A DNA stretch of 64,000 bases from JBASEY01 sp049652745 (lineage in GTDB: Bacteria; CSSED10-310), in contig JBASEY010000023.1 of assembly GCA_049652745.1 (NCBI GenBank), forward strand, positions 62,001 to 126,000, read 5' to 3'. Shown here in pieces: positions 42,552 through 50,686 of the stretch (position 1 is the stretch's first letter; each line of letters begins with the position of its first letter). The notes beneath the pieces were generated by a model that had not been told where the DNA came from, ran no database searches, and saw only the letters and a list, made by a program, of their open reading frames with translations. A program made the position numbers and the translations under genes.

Positions 42552-43708
42552 AAAGGCAAGGATGCGCCCAACGAGATAGCTGTTGAACCGTATTTTTTGC
42601 GCGCTTTGTCCACACAGTGAAGCGCTTGATCCCATTTTAGACGTTTTTGGGCTTCGCCAAAGGGTAATTCCGGCGCTGGATAGCTCAGATGTTTTGCAGA
42701 AAGAACGACATCACGGATTCTGACTCGGCGCCGGTACAACTTCAGAAAAGACTGCCGCGCAAGCTGAAATACCTCATGGTCTCGGTTTGAAGGTGGCTGT
42801 ATCGGCGCTTGAATCTGCTCAACTTTTCGGTCCGTATAGATGATTTGTGTAATGAGCTGTTGTGCAGACATGTTATGGCGACGCAATTTTTCGCATAATT
42901 CTGAAGCCAAACGTGCAAGGTATTGCAAAACGGCATCGGGCGAAATCATATCTTTTGCAAACTGAATATGTGAGAAGGGATGTTTTTTCGATGAAGTGGG
43001 ATGAACATAGGATCTTTCCGACCCTTGAGCCCGCAGATAAAGAACTCGGCCTTCCGTTCCAAGTAGATGCTCCAAAAGCTGTGAAGATACCTTGCTCATT
43101 TCACCAATCGTTTTGATGCCCATATCGGAAAAATACGAAACCAGGCGGCTGTTGACGCCGGGAAGCCATTCCAGAGGGCAGTGGCAAAGAAATGTTTTTT
43201 CAGCGCCTAAAGGAACAGTTTCCAGCAAGCCGGTTTTAGCGGCTCTGCATGCAACGGCACTGACAGCTTTATCGGACGAAAGACCAATTGAAACAGAGAA
43301 TCCTATCTGGCCATGAATCTGTTTTTGCAGACGTGTTGCGAGGTTTTCCGCAGAACCGAACAAACGTTCACATCCGGAATAATCAAGAAAAACTGCGTCG
43401 ACTTCAGCTAATTCGACCAACGGGGAGTAGTTTGAAATTAGAGTGAAGAAGCGCTGGGAAACTTTCTGAACGAATGGCCGGTCAATTTGAACCAGTTCAG
43501 CATCGGGGCAGATTCGTTTAGCCTGCATCATACTGAATCCGGGCTTGATTCCAGATTTTCTGATTTCACGGGATGTTGAAACGACGGCTCCACGGCTGTC
43601 CAGATCCCCGATGATCAAAGGTCGTTTTCGAAGTGTTGGATCTTTAAGGCGAGCGACAGAGGCAAAAAAATCATCTCCATCAATGTATAATATGGATGCG
43701 CTTTTCAT
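42476..43708 (-). CDS. Y-family DNA polymerase-like protein lacking the catalytic glutamate
   Basis: A 410-residue DinB/ImuB-like protein with palm (ILYIDGDDFFASV), fingers, helix-hairpin-helix thumb (LEWLPGVNSRLVSYFSDMGI) and little finger. Pol IV needs two Asp and one Glu. Asp10 and Asp104 are present, but the next residue, Glu in active enzymes (SIDEAYLD), is Ala105 here (EVDAVFLD; codon on minus strand at 43394-43396). The YxxR nucleotide-contact segment also departs (SREIR). It may be a non-catalytic polymerase like ImuB or one with altered chemistry. The ATG at 43708 has a strong AGGAGG site. No recA-like or dnaE2-like partner is in the window. Confidence 0.88.
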   Translation of the reverse strand: MKSASILYIDGDDFFASVARLKDPTLRKRPLIIGDLDSRGAVVSTSREIRKSGIKPGFSMMQAKRICPDAELVQIDRPFVQKVSQRFFTLISNYSPLVELAEVDAVFLDYSGCERLFGSAENLATRLQKQIHGQIGFSVSIGLSSDKAVSAVACRAAKTGLLETVPLGAEKTFLCHCPLEWLPGVNSRLVSYFSDMGIKTIGEMSKVSSQLLEHLLGTEGRVLYLRAQGSERSYVHPTSSKKHPFSHIQFAKDMISPDAVLQYLARLASELCEKLRRHNMSAQQLITQIIYTDRKVEQIQAPIQPPSNRDHEVFQLARQSFLKLYRRRVRIRDVVLSAKHLSYPAPELPFGEAQKRLKWDQALHCVDKARKKYGSTAISLGASLPFYSTTPSLTNKNTPHLSQLTSSELL

Positions 43709-43760
43709 ACTTCCTCCTGGCTAAGTATAGGCGAAAATTAGGCGAAAATAAAGAAAGGGC

Positions 43761-43788
43761 AAAAAAAACTCCGGGGAATCCGGAGTTT
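43761..43788 (-). terminator. Rho-independent terminator after tRNA-Val
   Basis: On the minus strand AAACTCCGG-ATTCC-CCGGAGTTT (43788-43766) has a perfect 9-bp stem, followed by a run of T (A on plus strand, 43761-43765 and continuing from the stem). It begins 4 bases after the tRNA-Val 3' end and separates it from the polymerase gene. Confidence 0.88.
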
Positions 43789-43791
43789 GAA

Positions 43792-43864
43792 TGGGCGCTG
43801 GCAGGATTGAACTGCCGACCTCTGCCGTGTGAAAGCAGCGCTCTCCCGACTGAGCTAAGCGCCC
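43792..43864 (-). tRNA. tRNA-Val (CAC anticodon)
   Basis: A 73-base cloverleaf on the minus strand: acceptor GGGCGCT/AGCGCCC, D arm GCTC/GAGC, anticodon stem CTGCT/GGCAG (last pair T-G) with loop TTCACAC, anticodon CAC at 43831-43829, T arm GGCAG-TTCAATC-CTGCC, discriminator A. CCA is not encoded. It reads GUG codons. Confidence 0.94.
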
Positions 43865-43927
43865 ATAAGTCGATCAGAATTTAGCAGCGCTTCATCCGTC
43901 AGTCAAGGTTAATTCCCAAGGATATAC

Positions 43928-44908
43928 CTATTTTCCAAGAGTAGCCACCATGACGGCTTTGATGGTATGAAGCCGGTTTTCAGCCTGGTCGAAGACTCTG
44001 CTGAAATCCGCTTCGAAAACGTCGTCTGTCGCCTCACATATTTCCGGATGTTGTTGAGCTAACACAGTGTCGTGGTTGTGAAAACAGGGAAGACAGTGCA
44101 AGAAAATTGCGTCAGGATTACCTGACATCTCGAACATTTCCATATTGACGCGATAGGGCTTTAAAAGCGCTATTCTTTCAGCGATCTTGCTTTCTTCACC
44201 CATCGATGCCCAGACATCTGTATAGATGACATCCGTATTATCGACACCCGGTTCTATTTCATCAGTGATTGTTATCATAGCTCCGGTTGATTCAGCAATT
44301 TCCCGACATTGTGATTCAAGTTTTTTATCCGGCATAAGGCTGGAAGGAGTTACCAAACGGTAATCCACACCCAGCTTTGCGGAAGCGATCATAAGTGAAT
44401 TGGCCACATTGTTTCGTCCATCCCCTACATACGTCAGCGCAATACCTTCAAGATAACCGAATTCTTCCAAGATGGTCATGAAATCGGCGAGAGCTTGAGT
44501 GGGGTGATAGGTATCGGTTAGGCCGTTCCAAACCGGGACGCCGGAATATTTAGCCAGTTTTTCCACTGTTGAATGTGCTGATCCTCTGTATTGAATCCCG
44601 TCAAACATTCTGCCAAGAACTCTAGCGGTATCCTCGACCGTTTCTTTTTTACCTAACTGAATGTCGCCTGCTCCAAGGTATTCCGGGTGTGCACCCTCAT
44701 CGATTGCTGCAACTGTAAATGCACATCGGGTTCTGGTTGAGGGTTTTTCGAACAGCAGGGCGATATTCTTTCCCTCTAAGTTCCTGTTGAATTTTCCAGC
44801 ATACTTGTCGAATTTCAATTGGCTTGCCAGTTGTATAAGGAACATGATTTCTTTTGGAGTATAGTCCAACAACGTCAACAAACTTCGCCCTTTAAGATTG
44901 AAAGCCAT
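43928..44908 (-). CDS. argF: Ornithine carbamoyltransferase
   Basis: Forms citrulline from ornithine and carbamoyl phosphate. The carbamoyl-phosphate loop is KPSTRTRCAF and the ornithine-site Cys lies in FLHCLPCFHNHDT; FDGIQYRG and HPTQALADF are also present. The 326-residue length is usual. The ATG has a GGAG site 7-8 bases upstream. No other arginine genes are near, so anabolic (argF) versus catabolic (arcB) use cannot be settled, though the lack of arcA or arcC neighbours favours biosynthesis. Confidence 0.93.
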   Translation of the reverse strand: MAFNLKGRSLLTLLDYTPKEIMFLIQLASQLKFDKYAGKFNRNLEGKNIALLFEKPSTRTRCAFTVAAIDEGAHPEYLGAGDIQLGKKETVEDTARVLGRMFDGIQYRGSAHSTVEKLAKYSGVPVWNGLTDTYHPTQALADFMTILEEFGYLEGIALTYVGDGRNNVANSLMIASAKLGVDYRLVTPSSLMPDKKLESQCREIAESTGAMITITDEIEPGVDNTDVIYTDVWASMGEESKIAERIALLKPYRVNMEMFEMSGNPDAIFLHCLPCFHNHDTVLAQQHPEICEATDDVFEADFSRVFDQAENRLHTIKAVMVATLGK

Positions 44909-44943
44909 AGAGATCTCCTTTCTTGCATTAAAAAATACAAAGG

Positions 44944-45408
44944 TTATTTATAAAAGGCTACTGCATGGTCAAGCAGTTGCCCATTGCTATATGAAAACTT
45001 GCCGGAAAAAAATTCTTTTTTTTCCAGCCATGGGAGAAAGATTCTATCTCCATCCCATAAAGGCAGCTTCAGCAGTTCAGCATCGGGAATCCATTCTAAG
45101 TCACCTTCCGGTGAATCAATCATAGTCCCGGAAAAATCTCTGCCGATGAACACAAAGACAATCCAATCATTTGAACCATCAAAATTGGGAAAAGTTAAAA
45201 CTCCTTTTAATTCAAGGGTGGATACAAGCAGGCCGCTTTCTTCGAATATTTCGCGGCGGGCACATTCCTCAGGAGTCTCACCTTTTTCTAATTTGCCACC
45301 CAGGCCATTCCATTTGCCTTGATGAATATCGTTTGTTTTTTTCGACCGGCGAAGCATAAGGGTATGATCATTGTGCCGAACGTAGCATAGGGTGGCATTG
45401 ATAATCAT
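44944..45408 (-). CDS. Nudix hydrolase (MutT-like)
   Basis: A 154-residue Nudix protein with an exact Nudix box (GKLEKGETPEECARREIFEE, then SG). The N-terminal LCYVRHNDHTLMLRRSKK and the WNGLGGKLE segment resemble the 8-oxo-dGTP diphosphatase/MTH1 group, so nucleotide-pool cleaning is likely, but the substrate cannot be read from the sequence. It lies 35 bases upstream of argF on the same strand, possibly co-transcribed. Confidence 0.9.
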   Translation of the reverse strand: MIINATLCYVRHNDHTLMLRRSKKTNDIHQGKWNGLGGKLEKGETPEECARREIFEESGLLVSTLELKGVLTFPNFDGSNDWIVFVFIGRDFSGTMIDSPEGDLEWIPDAELLKLPLWDGDRIFLPWLEKKEFFSGKFSYSNGQLLDHAVAFYK

Positions 45409-45432
45409 TGTCGTTTCACCGGGCAGGTTTGT

Positions 45433-46308
45433 TTAAAGAGATTTATCTTGTTCCGGTTTCTCTACCGGCTCAGCTTGGTCAGTATCAGGGGATTTTATGG
45501 GCTGATTGAATACGTAATCCGAACGCAAATCACCGCTAATATCATTCAGTTGGCTTTTATTCAGTGTGTCACTGAGAATCGTCGCTGCAGATCGAGTGCT
45601 TGTCAATGCTGTACCCGTATAGTCTTCTTCTCGCAGTTCTTTTTCCGCGTGTTCTTCTAGTTTGATTTTCTCCTTTTGACGAGTTGGTTTTCGTGGTTGT
45701 TTAGAGGTTGAAATACTTTTGTGTTTTGGGGGTAATTCTGTCGCGGGTAGTTGCTTTTCAGTTTCGATCTCGGCAGGAGCGTCAGGTGTTTTTACGTCGT
45801 CAATTTCTTGGATTTGCTTGTGTTCAGAAGAAGAATGTGAAGGTTTATTTCTTCTATCGTAAGATTTAACATGCTTTTCCTGCGATCCGTTCTCCAGACC
45901 TGACGGTTTCCCAGAACGGCGACGACGCCCTTGTTTTCTCAGCCTATAAGCTTCCATGGCTTCGACATCGTCAGGGTCCGGATGATCAAGCGGCAGTCCC
46001 TTATATTGTGGATGGCCTTCGGTTTTGAAATAGAATTTCGAGCTGTAGTCGAAGGTCTGTTTTTTTTCAAGTTTTGCTCGAGCTTGACTATTGGTGCGTA
46101 GAAGGGTCATAGGAATCAGACACCTGGTACACACGGGCGGGATATTTCCTGCTTGAGGAAAAGTATAGCCACAAATATCACAATAATAAAGGTTCTCCCG
46201 TCCTGACTGATTAGAACGCTGGCTGTTGTAATAGGTTTGTTGGTTAAACCCATCATCGTATCTATTTGGGGATTGTTTATTACGGTAATTTCGCTTTCTG
46301 GATGCCAA
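45433..46308 (-). CDS. Zinc-ribbon protein with long disordered charged tail, function unknown
   Basis: Not recognised. The 291-residue chain starts with a basic, Asn/Gln/Tyr-rich segment (RKRNYRNKQSPNRYDDG), then a probable zinc ribbon at about 41-65 (YYCDICGYTFPQAG, CTRC). A short ordered part follows (KFYFKTEGHPQYKGLPLDHP), and about 170 residues rich in Lys, Glu, Ser and Pro without hydrophobic core. The composition suggests an RNA- or nucleic-acid-binding tail. It is a real gene by reading-frame length and its ATG with a GGAGG-type site (AGGAGGAAATATTTT on the minus strand). It lies 24 bases upstream of the Nudix gene. Confidence 0.72.
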   Translation of the reverse strand: MASRKRNYRNKQSPNRYDDGFNQQTYYNSQRSNQSGRENLYYCDICGYTFPQAGNIPPVCTRCLIPMTLLRTNSQARAKLEKKQTFDYSSKFYFKTEGHPQYKGLPLDHPDPDDVEAMEAYRLRKQGRRRRSGKPSGLENGSQEKHVKSYDRRNKPSHSSSEHKQIQEIDDVKTPDAPAEIETEKQLPATELPPKHKSISTSKQPRKPTRQKEKIKLEEHAEKELREEDYTGTALTSTRSAATILSDTLNKSQLNDISGDLRSDYVFNQPIKSPDTDQAEPVEKPEQDKSL

Positions 46309-46411
46309 AATATTTCCTCCTGCAGCTCAAGAGATCATTTCTGTTTAAACCTAGAAAGTGTTTTTAGAAACAGCAATCTCAAGGCCGGTTTTACTTAGAG
46401 AAAGGGCGATC

Positions 46412-47152
46412 TCATGAATTTTCTTTTTTGTAGAAACCTCTGGATTCCGCAATTCTCACTTTAAAGAGCTCTTTTAAGGTTCTGGGATAGTCACTCAACT
46501 TAATTCGTGTGTCGCCGGAATGACTCCATTCAACTGGAACCTCGATCACCTTATAACCATATTTTTTGGCGATGTGGAGTATTTCGAAATCAAATCCCCA
46601 TCGTTCATTTCTCTGAAGGGGGAATATTTCGCGAGCAACATCTCCTCGAAACAATTTAAAGCCACATTGAGTATCTTTGATTCCGCGCAATGCGGGAACG
46701 ATCAATTGAATGGCTTTATTTGCCAATCGCCCAAGATATATTCTATACCAGGGTTGTTTGATCTTCAAGCGAGATTTCGCTAGAGCACGTGAACCGAATG
46801 CGATATCGTATTCATGGCCCAGGGACGCAAGAAGATTTTCATATTCGGAAATTGGAGTGGATAGATCTACATCTGTAAAAAGAACGAACTTGCCAGTGCT
46901 TTCTAGAATGCCATGTTTGACAGAGAAGCCTTTTCCTTTATTTTCACCATTGGTTAAAGCTCGTACATGGTGATTTTCCTGCGATATTTTACGTATGATA
47001 TCCAGGGTCTTATCTCTGGAGCCATCATCAACAGCGATAATCTCAAATGCTATGCCTAAATTTTCCAGGTAGTCGTTTACTGTCTTTACGCAAGATGCAA
47101 CGGTCTCCTCTTCATTATAGGCGGGTATTACCACGCTTAATTCGATTGTCAT
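46412..47152 (-). CDS. Family 2 glycosyltransferase, dolichyl-phosphate-glucose/mannose synthase-like
   Basis: A GT-A fold enzyme that probably moves a sugar from a nucleotide to a polyprenyl phosphate. Visible features are SVVIPAYNEEETVASC, the DDGSRDKT nucleotide site, the metal-binding FTDVDLSTP and the acceptor loop GIKDTQCGFKLFRG. No C-terminal membrane helices are present in the 246 residues. I start at the ATG at 47152, preceded by GGGAGG at a good distance, rather than the one at 47182. It is divergent from the nucleoside transporter gene. Confidence 0.9.
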   Translation of the reverse strand: MTIELSVVIPAYNEEETVASCVKTVNDYLENLGIAFEIIAVDDGSRDKTLDIIRKISQENHHVRALTNGENKGKGFSVKHGILESTGKFVLFTDVDLSTPISEYENLLASLGHEYDIAFGSRALAKSRLKIKQPWYRIYLGRLANKAIQLIVPALRGIKDTQCGFKLFRGDVAREIFPLQRNERWGFDFEILHIAKKYGYKVIEVPVEWSHSGDTRIKLSDYPRTLKELFKVRIAESRGFYKKENS

Positions 47153-47231
47153 AAATGCCTCCCAGGTCAAATTGACACTCACCTATTCAATAGCACATTC
47201 CGGCCGGCAATTTCCATAAAAAAGGCATAGC

Positions 47232-47260
47232 TTCACTTGTCATTTAAAAAACATTATACT
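47232..47260 (+). promoter_or_regulatory. Candidate promoter for the nucleoside transporter gene
   Basis: TTCACT (47232-47237), a 17-bp spacer and TATACT (47255-47260) lie about 48 bases before the ATG at 47308, inside the divergent gap. Four and five of six consensus bases match. Confidence 0.45.
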
Positions 47261-47307
47261 TGTTTTTCGAACTCTTTCACGGCCATTTTCCAGGAGGTTG
47301 GAAGTCG

Positions 47308-48618
47308 ATGGAAAAGTATAATTTCGTTAGCTTTTTCGGCATTTTTGGAATTTTGTTGTTGACCTGGCTTTTTTCCAGCAACAAACGAACGATAAATTGG
47401 AAAGCCGTGGGATGGGGCTTGGGTTTGCAGTTAATTTTTGCGGCTGTGATTTTTCAGATTCCCCTTGTAAGCACGGCATTTATTTGGCTCAATGGGGTGA
47501 TCGTTAACATTTTGGATTCTGGAAGCGCCGGGGCTAAATTTGTATTTGGTAGGCTGGCATTTCCTCCTGGAACAGTCGAAGGCGGTCAGGAAAGCTTGGG
47601 TTTTTTTCTGGCTTTTCAGGGATTGCCGGCAATAATCTTTTTTTCGTCAGTAACGGCGATTCTCTATTTTTATAACGTGCTGCCATGGCTTATTCGTCAA
47701 TTTGCCAGATTGTTCAACCGATTAATGGGGATTTCGGGCGCAGAGGCTCTCAGCGCAGCCAGCAATATTTTCTTGGGGGTTGAATCAGCTTTGACTATTC
47801 AACCTCATATAAAGAAAATGACGCGCTCAGAGTTATGTACTGTTTTAACTTGTGGAATGGCCACAGTTGCATCAAATGTCCTTGCCGTTTATGTATTCTT
47901 TTTGCGTGAACGTTTTCCAGCCATTGCAGCTCATCTTATTTCCGCATCGGTCCTGTCTGCGCCGGCTGCGCTGGCATGTGCAAAAATCATCTTTCCTGAA
48001 ACGGAAACTCCGGAAACATTAGGAAAAGATGTCAAATTTCACTATGATAAACCTGTTTCGATCTATGCTGCAATTATTCAAGGAGCACAAACCGGTCTCC
48101 ATCTGGTTTTGAGTATCGCTGCTCTGTTAATTGCGGTTTTAGGCCTGGTCGCCATCTTCGATATGGCTTTGAGCAACTTTGGATCATGGGTTAACAATCT
48201 CTTTCATTTGAATTTGAATTTCTCGCTGACAGGTTTGCTGTCTTATGTTTTCTATTTGCCTACACTCCTTATCGGTGTGCCCCGTCAAGACGCGTGGCAT
48301 ATAGCTCAAATAATCGCATCACGCGCTATCGTTACGGAATTGACAGCTTACCAAAACTTGGCCAATCTGATCGAAACAGGCGCCTTATCTCATGGTAGGT
48401 CGGTAGTTATAGCCGCTTATGCTCTTTGCGGCTTTGCACACGTTGCTTCGATTGGCATTTTTGTCGGAGGAGTGTCGGCGTTGGCGCCGGAACGCACTCA
48501 TGACATTGCTAAATCCGGTTTTCGAGCGTTGCTGGCTGCGACGATGGCTTGTCTTTTAACGGCTTGTGTAGCGGGAACTTTCTATAATCAATCTTCGCTT
48601 CTTTTCTCAGTATACTGA
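47308..48618 (+). CDS. Concentrative nucleoside transporter (NupC/CNT family)
   Basis: Cation-coupled nucleoside uptake across the inner membrane. The 436-residue protein is hydrophobic throughout, with about ten helices, the Gln/Gly hairpin region FQGLPAIIFFSSV, the core segment FLGVESALTIQPHIKKMTR and CGMATVASNVLAVYV, and the C-terminal AYALCGFAHVASIGI, which carry family-conserved substrate and Na site residues. I begin at the ATG at 47308 with AGGAGG ten bases upstream; the longer TTG frame from 47260 overlaps the promoter candidate. Uridine or adenosine specificity is not readable. Confidence 0.92.
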   Translation: MEKYNFVSFFGIFGILLLTWLFSSNKRTINWKAVGWGLGLQLIFAAVIFQIPLVSTAFIWLNGVIVNILDSGSAGAKFVFGRLAFPPGTVEGGQESLGFFLAFQGLPAIIFFSSVTAILYFYNVLPWLIRQFARLFNRLMGISGAEALSAASNIFLGVESALTIQPHIKKMTRSELCTVLTCGMATVASNVLAVYVFFLRERFPAIAAHLISASVLSAPAALACAKIIFPETETPETLGKDVKFHYDKPVSIYAAIIQGAQTGLHLVLSIAALLIAVLGLVAIFDMALSNFGSWVNNLFHLNLNFSLTGLLSYVFYLPTLLIGVPRQDAWHIAQIIASRAIVTELTAYQNLANLIETGALSHGRSVVIAAYALCGFAHVASIGIFVGGVSALAPERTHDIAKSGFRALLAATMACLLTACVAGTFYNQSSLLFSVY

Positions 48619-48665
48619 CCTAGAATAACTGATGGTATTACAGGGGGTTAAGAAATATTTCAGAT

Positions 48666-49457
48666 ATGGAAAACTTAAGAAACAAGCATAAAATCGTTGT
48701 TGTTATGCCGGCATACAATGCTGCATCGACACTATTAAAGACATATAAAGCCATCCCAGAAGGATGGGTGGATGAAGTAATACTTGTCGATGATTGCAGC
48801 CATGACGACACTGTCGAAATCGCCAAGGGTTTAAAGATTAAATGTTTTACACACCGTTGGAACCGAGGTTACGGTGGTAATCAGAAAACGTGTTATAATG
48901 CGGCTTTGGAATCCAATGCCACTGTTGTTGTCATGCTTCATCCCGATTATCAATATGACCCGGGGAAAATTCCTGAGCTGGTTCAGCCTATAATGAACGA
49001 CCAAGCCGATGTGGTCTTTGCGTCACGATTTCTCGGGGACCCTCTAAAAGGAAACATGCCGGTCTATAAATACATCTCAAACCGTATCCTCACCTCTTTG
49101 CAAAATCTCGTGCAGAAAACCTCTTTCTCAGAATGTCATACTGGCTATAGAGCTTATTCCAACAAAATCCTTGAATCCATCCCTTATGAACGCAATTCGG
49201 AAAATTTTGTTTTCGATAACGAGATTATCGGCCAGTTTATAATGGTAGGCGCTCGATTTTTGGAAATACCGGTTGAAACCAGATATGAGAAAGACTCTTC
49301 AACTGTCTCATTTTCAGCCTCTATACGCTATGGATTAGGTGTCCTTTGGACTCTGCTACGCTTTTTACTTCATAAAAACAATATTTGGAGATCACGAATT
49401 TTTGATATCTCCACCAACCAGGCTCAAAACCCAAAAAAGGAAATTGATGCGAAGTAA
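48666..49457 (+). CDS. Family 2 glycosyltransferase
   Basis: A 263-residue GT-A enzyme: KIVVVMPAYNAASTLLKTY, the VDDCSHDDT nucleotide site, MLHPDYQYDP as metal site, and ECHTGYRAYSNKI as acceptor loop, close to the polyprenyl-phosphate sugar transferases. Probably involved in glycan or glycolipid synthesis. It overlaps the following methyltransferase gene by 11 bases, so the two are translated together. The same pair of activities is fused on one chain at 61156-62562. Confidence 0.88.
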   Translation: MENLRNKHKIVVVMPAYNAASTLLKTYKAIPEGWVDEVILVDDCSHDDTVEIAKGLKIKCFTHRWNRGYGGNQKTCYNAALESNATVVVMLHPDYQYDPGKIPELVQPIMNDQADVVFASRFLGDPLKGNMPVYKYISNRILTSLQNLVQKTSFSECHTGYRAYSNKILESIPYERNSENFVFDNEIIGQFIMVGARFLEIPVETRYEKDSSTVSFSASIRYGLGVLWTLLRFLLHKNNIWRSRIFDISTNQAQNPKKEIDAK

Positions 49458-50181
49458 AAAAACGCCCAAGGAACTTCGTAACAGTATTAAAGATCATTTT
49501 GAAGCTATTTCGATTGATTACGATACCTATAAAAAACATTCATATTATTATTACAATCAGCTCCAGTCACTCTTGAAAGACTTGATTCCGGATCATTCGC
49601 AAAAAAAAATCATTGAAGTCGGCTGTGCTACTGGCACATTGCTGGCCGGATTAGAGCCGGCAAAGGGAATGGGAATCGATATTTCTGAAAACATGATCAG
49701 AATTGCTAAAGATCGGTGGGACCATATCTCTGAATTGAAGTTTAAGGTTGGCGAGGCGGAAAAGTTGGAAATTGAAGAGTGTTGGGAAGTCGTCATTCTT
49801 TCTGATGTTATTGAGCATTTGTATGATCCTGCTGCGGCCATATCCAGATTTTCAGAGGTATTTATGCCGGGAACGATTTTGGTGATTACTTGGGCGAATA
49901 GCATCTGGGAACCAATTTTGCACTTTTTGGAAATGTTCAAACTGAAAATGCCGGAAGGTGAACACAATTGGGAATCACGAAAAACAGTCATTGAGCTGCT
50001 CCGTAGAAATTGTTTCCAGATTGTCGAAGAAGGAACACGCTGTTTGATCCCGGCAAAACTACCATTTTCAGATTTCATTAATAGATTTTACCGACAAATT
50101 CCTTTATTAAAACGAGCCGGCTTAATACGATTCGTCAAAGCCGTGAGAACAAACTTGACGGAATCTGGCCGCAAGAATTAG
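49447..50181 (+). CDS. Class I SAM-dependent methyltransferase
   Basis: A 244-residue methyltransferase with motif I IIEVGCATGTLLAGLEP, GIDISENMI (motif II acid), and SDVIEHLYDP as motif IV-like. I start it at the ATG at 49447, with AAGGA 6-7 bases upstream; the longer frame from 49339 is a shadow of the glycosyltransferase. It is clearly paralogous to the N-terminal half of the methyltransferase-glycosyltransferase fusion at 61156-62562 (LLAGLEPAKGMGIDI against LLAALEPSFGLGIDI, and EEGTRCLIPAKLPFSDF against TEGTRVLLPFDVPFISS). Target unknown; probably a sugar or lipid-linked glycan. Confidence 0.88.
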   Translation: MRSKKTPKELRNSIKDHFEAISIDYDTYKKHSYYYYNQLQSLLKDLIPDHSQKKIIEVGCATGTLLAGLEPAKGMGIDISENMIRIAKDRWDHISELKFKVGEAEKLEIEECWEVVILSDVIEHLYDPAAAISRFSEVFMPGTILVITWANSIWEPILHFLEMFKLKMPEGEHNWESRKTVIELLRRNCFQIVEEGTRCLIPAKLPFSDFINRFYRQIPLLKRAGLIRFVKAVRTNLTESGRKN

Positions 50182-50203
50182 CGACAGCGAGCTAATGTCG
50201 AGC

Positions 50204-50596
50204 TTAAGGCAGGTTTTCACTGCAGATTTCACATGTTGCATCAATCCCGCCTCTTGTTGCATATCGCGAAGTCAGTTTTAGATAAGATGGCTGAATTAGG
50301 TTATAGATATCCTTGTAAATCCGATCCGTGACATGCTCTTGAAACATGCCGACATTTCGAAAAGACACGAAATAAAGTTTTAAGCTTTTTAATTCAATAC
50401 ATTTATTTTTCGGTATGTACTCTATTTCCAATGTTGCAATATCGGGTAGGCCGGAGAAAGGGCAGACAGCAGAAAATTCTCGGGTGACATATCTAATGGT
50501 CTGTCGTTCTCCTGAATACTCAAATGTATCTAGCAAGTCGGTTCTGATCGTTTCAGGACCATTGAAAGACAGGAAAAGAGATTTTTTTTCATTCAT
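50204..50596 (-). CDS. queF: NADPH-dependent 7-cyano-7-deazaguanine reductase (type I)
   Basis: Reduces preQ0 to preQ1 for queuosine in tRNA. The 130-residue single-domain form has the nucleophile Cys45 and Asp52 in AVCPFSGLPD and the family motif ELKSLKLYFVSFRN. The ATG at 50596 is preceded by an AAAGGTG site. It completes with QueE (28865-29497) two of the steps in the pathway. No preQ1 riboswitch is visible in its short leader. Confidence 0.95.
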   Translation of the reverse strand: MNEKKSLFLSFNGPETIRTDLLDTFEYSGERQTIRYVTREFSAVCPFSGLPDIATLEIEYIPKNKCIELKSLKLYFVSFRNVGMFQEHVTDRIYKDIYNLIQPSYLKLTSRYATRGGIDATCEICSENLP

Positions 50597-50634
50597 AATT
50601 TACACCTTTCAAAAACTTTGGTATAGAAGACGTC

Positions 50635-50654
50635 GTGATAAGCCTTCTTATCAC
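50635..50654. repeat. Perfect inverted repeat between queF and the protease gene
   Basis: GTGATAAG-CCTT-CTTATCAC: 8-bp arms, 4-base loop. On the minus strand it begins about 6 bases after a perfect TATAAT (50665-50660) that could serve queF, so it overlaps the expected start of transcription. It may be an operator or an RNA hairpin at the 5' end of the queF message. No U-run follows, so it is not a terminator. Confidence 0.6.
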
Positions 50655-50686
50655 AGACCATTATAGTCGATTGAAGGGGTGATTCC

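Noticed and set aside
49339..49446. Longer methyltransferase frame
   Set aside because: It reads through the glycosyltransferase gene in another frame; the ATG at 49447 has its own ribosome site.
50597..50686. preQ1 riboswitch upstream of queF
   Set aside because: The short leader has a simple 8-bp palindrome but not the pseudoknot sequence pattern of preQ1 riboswitches.
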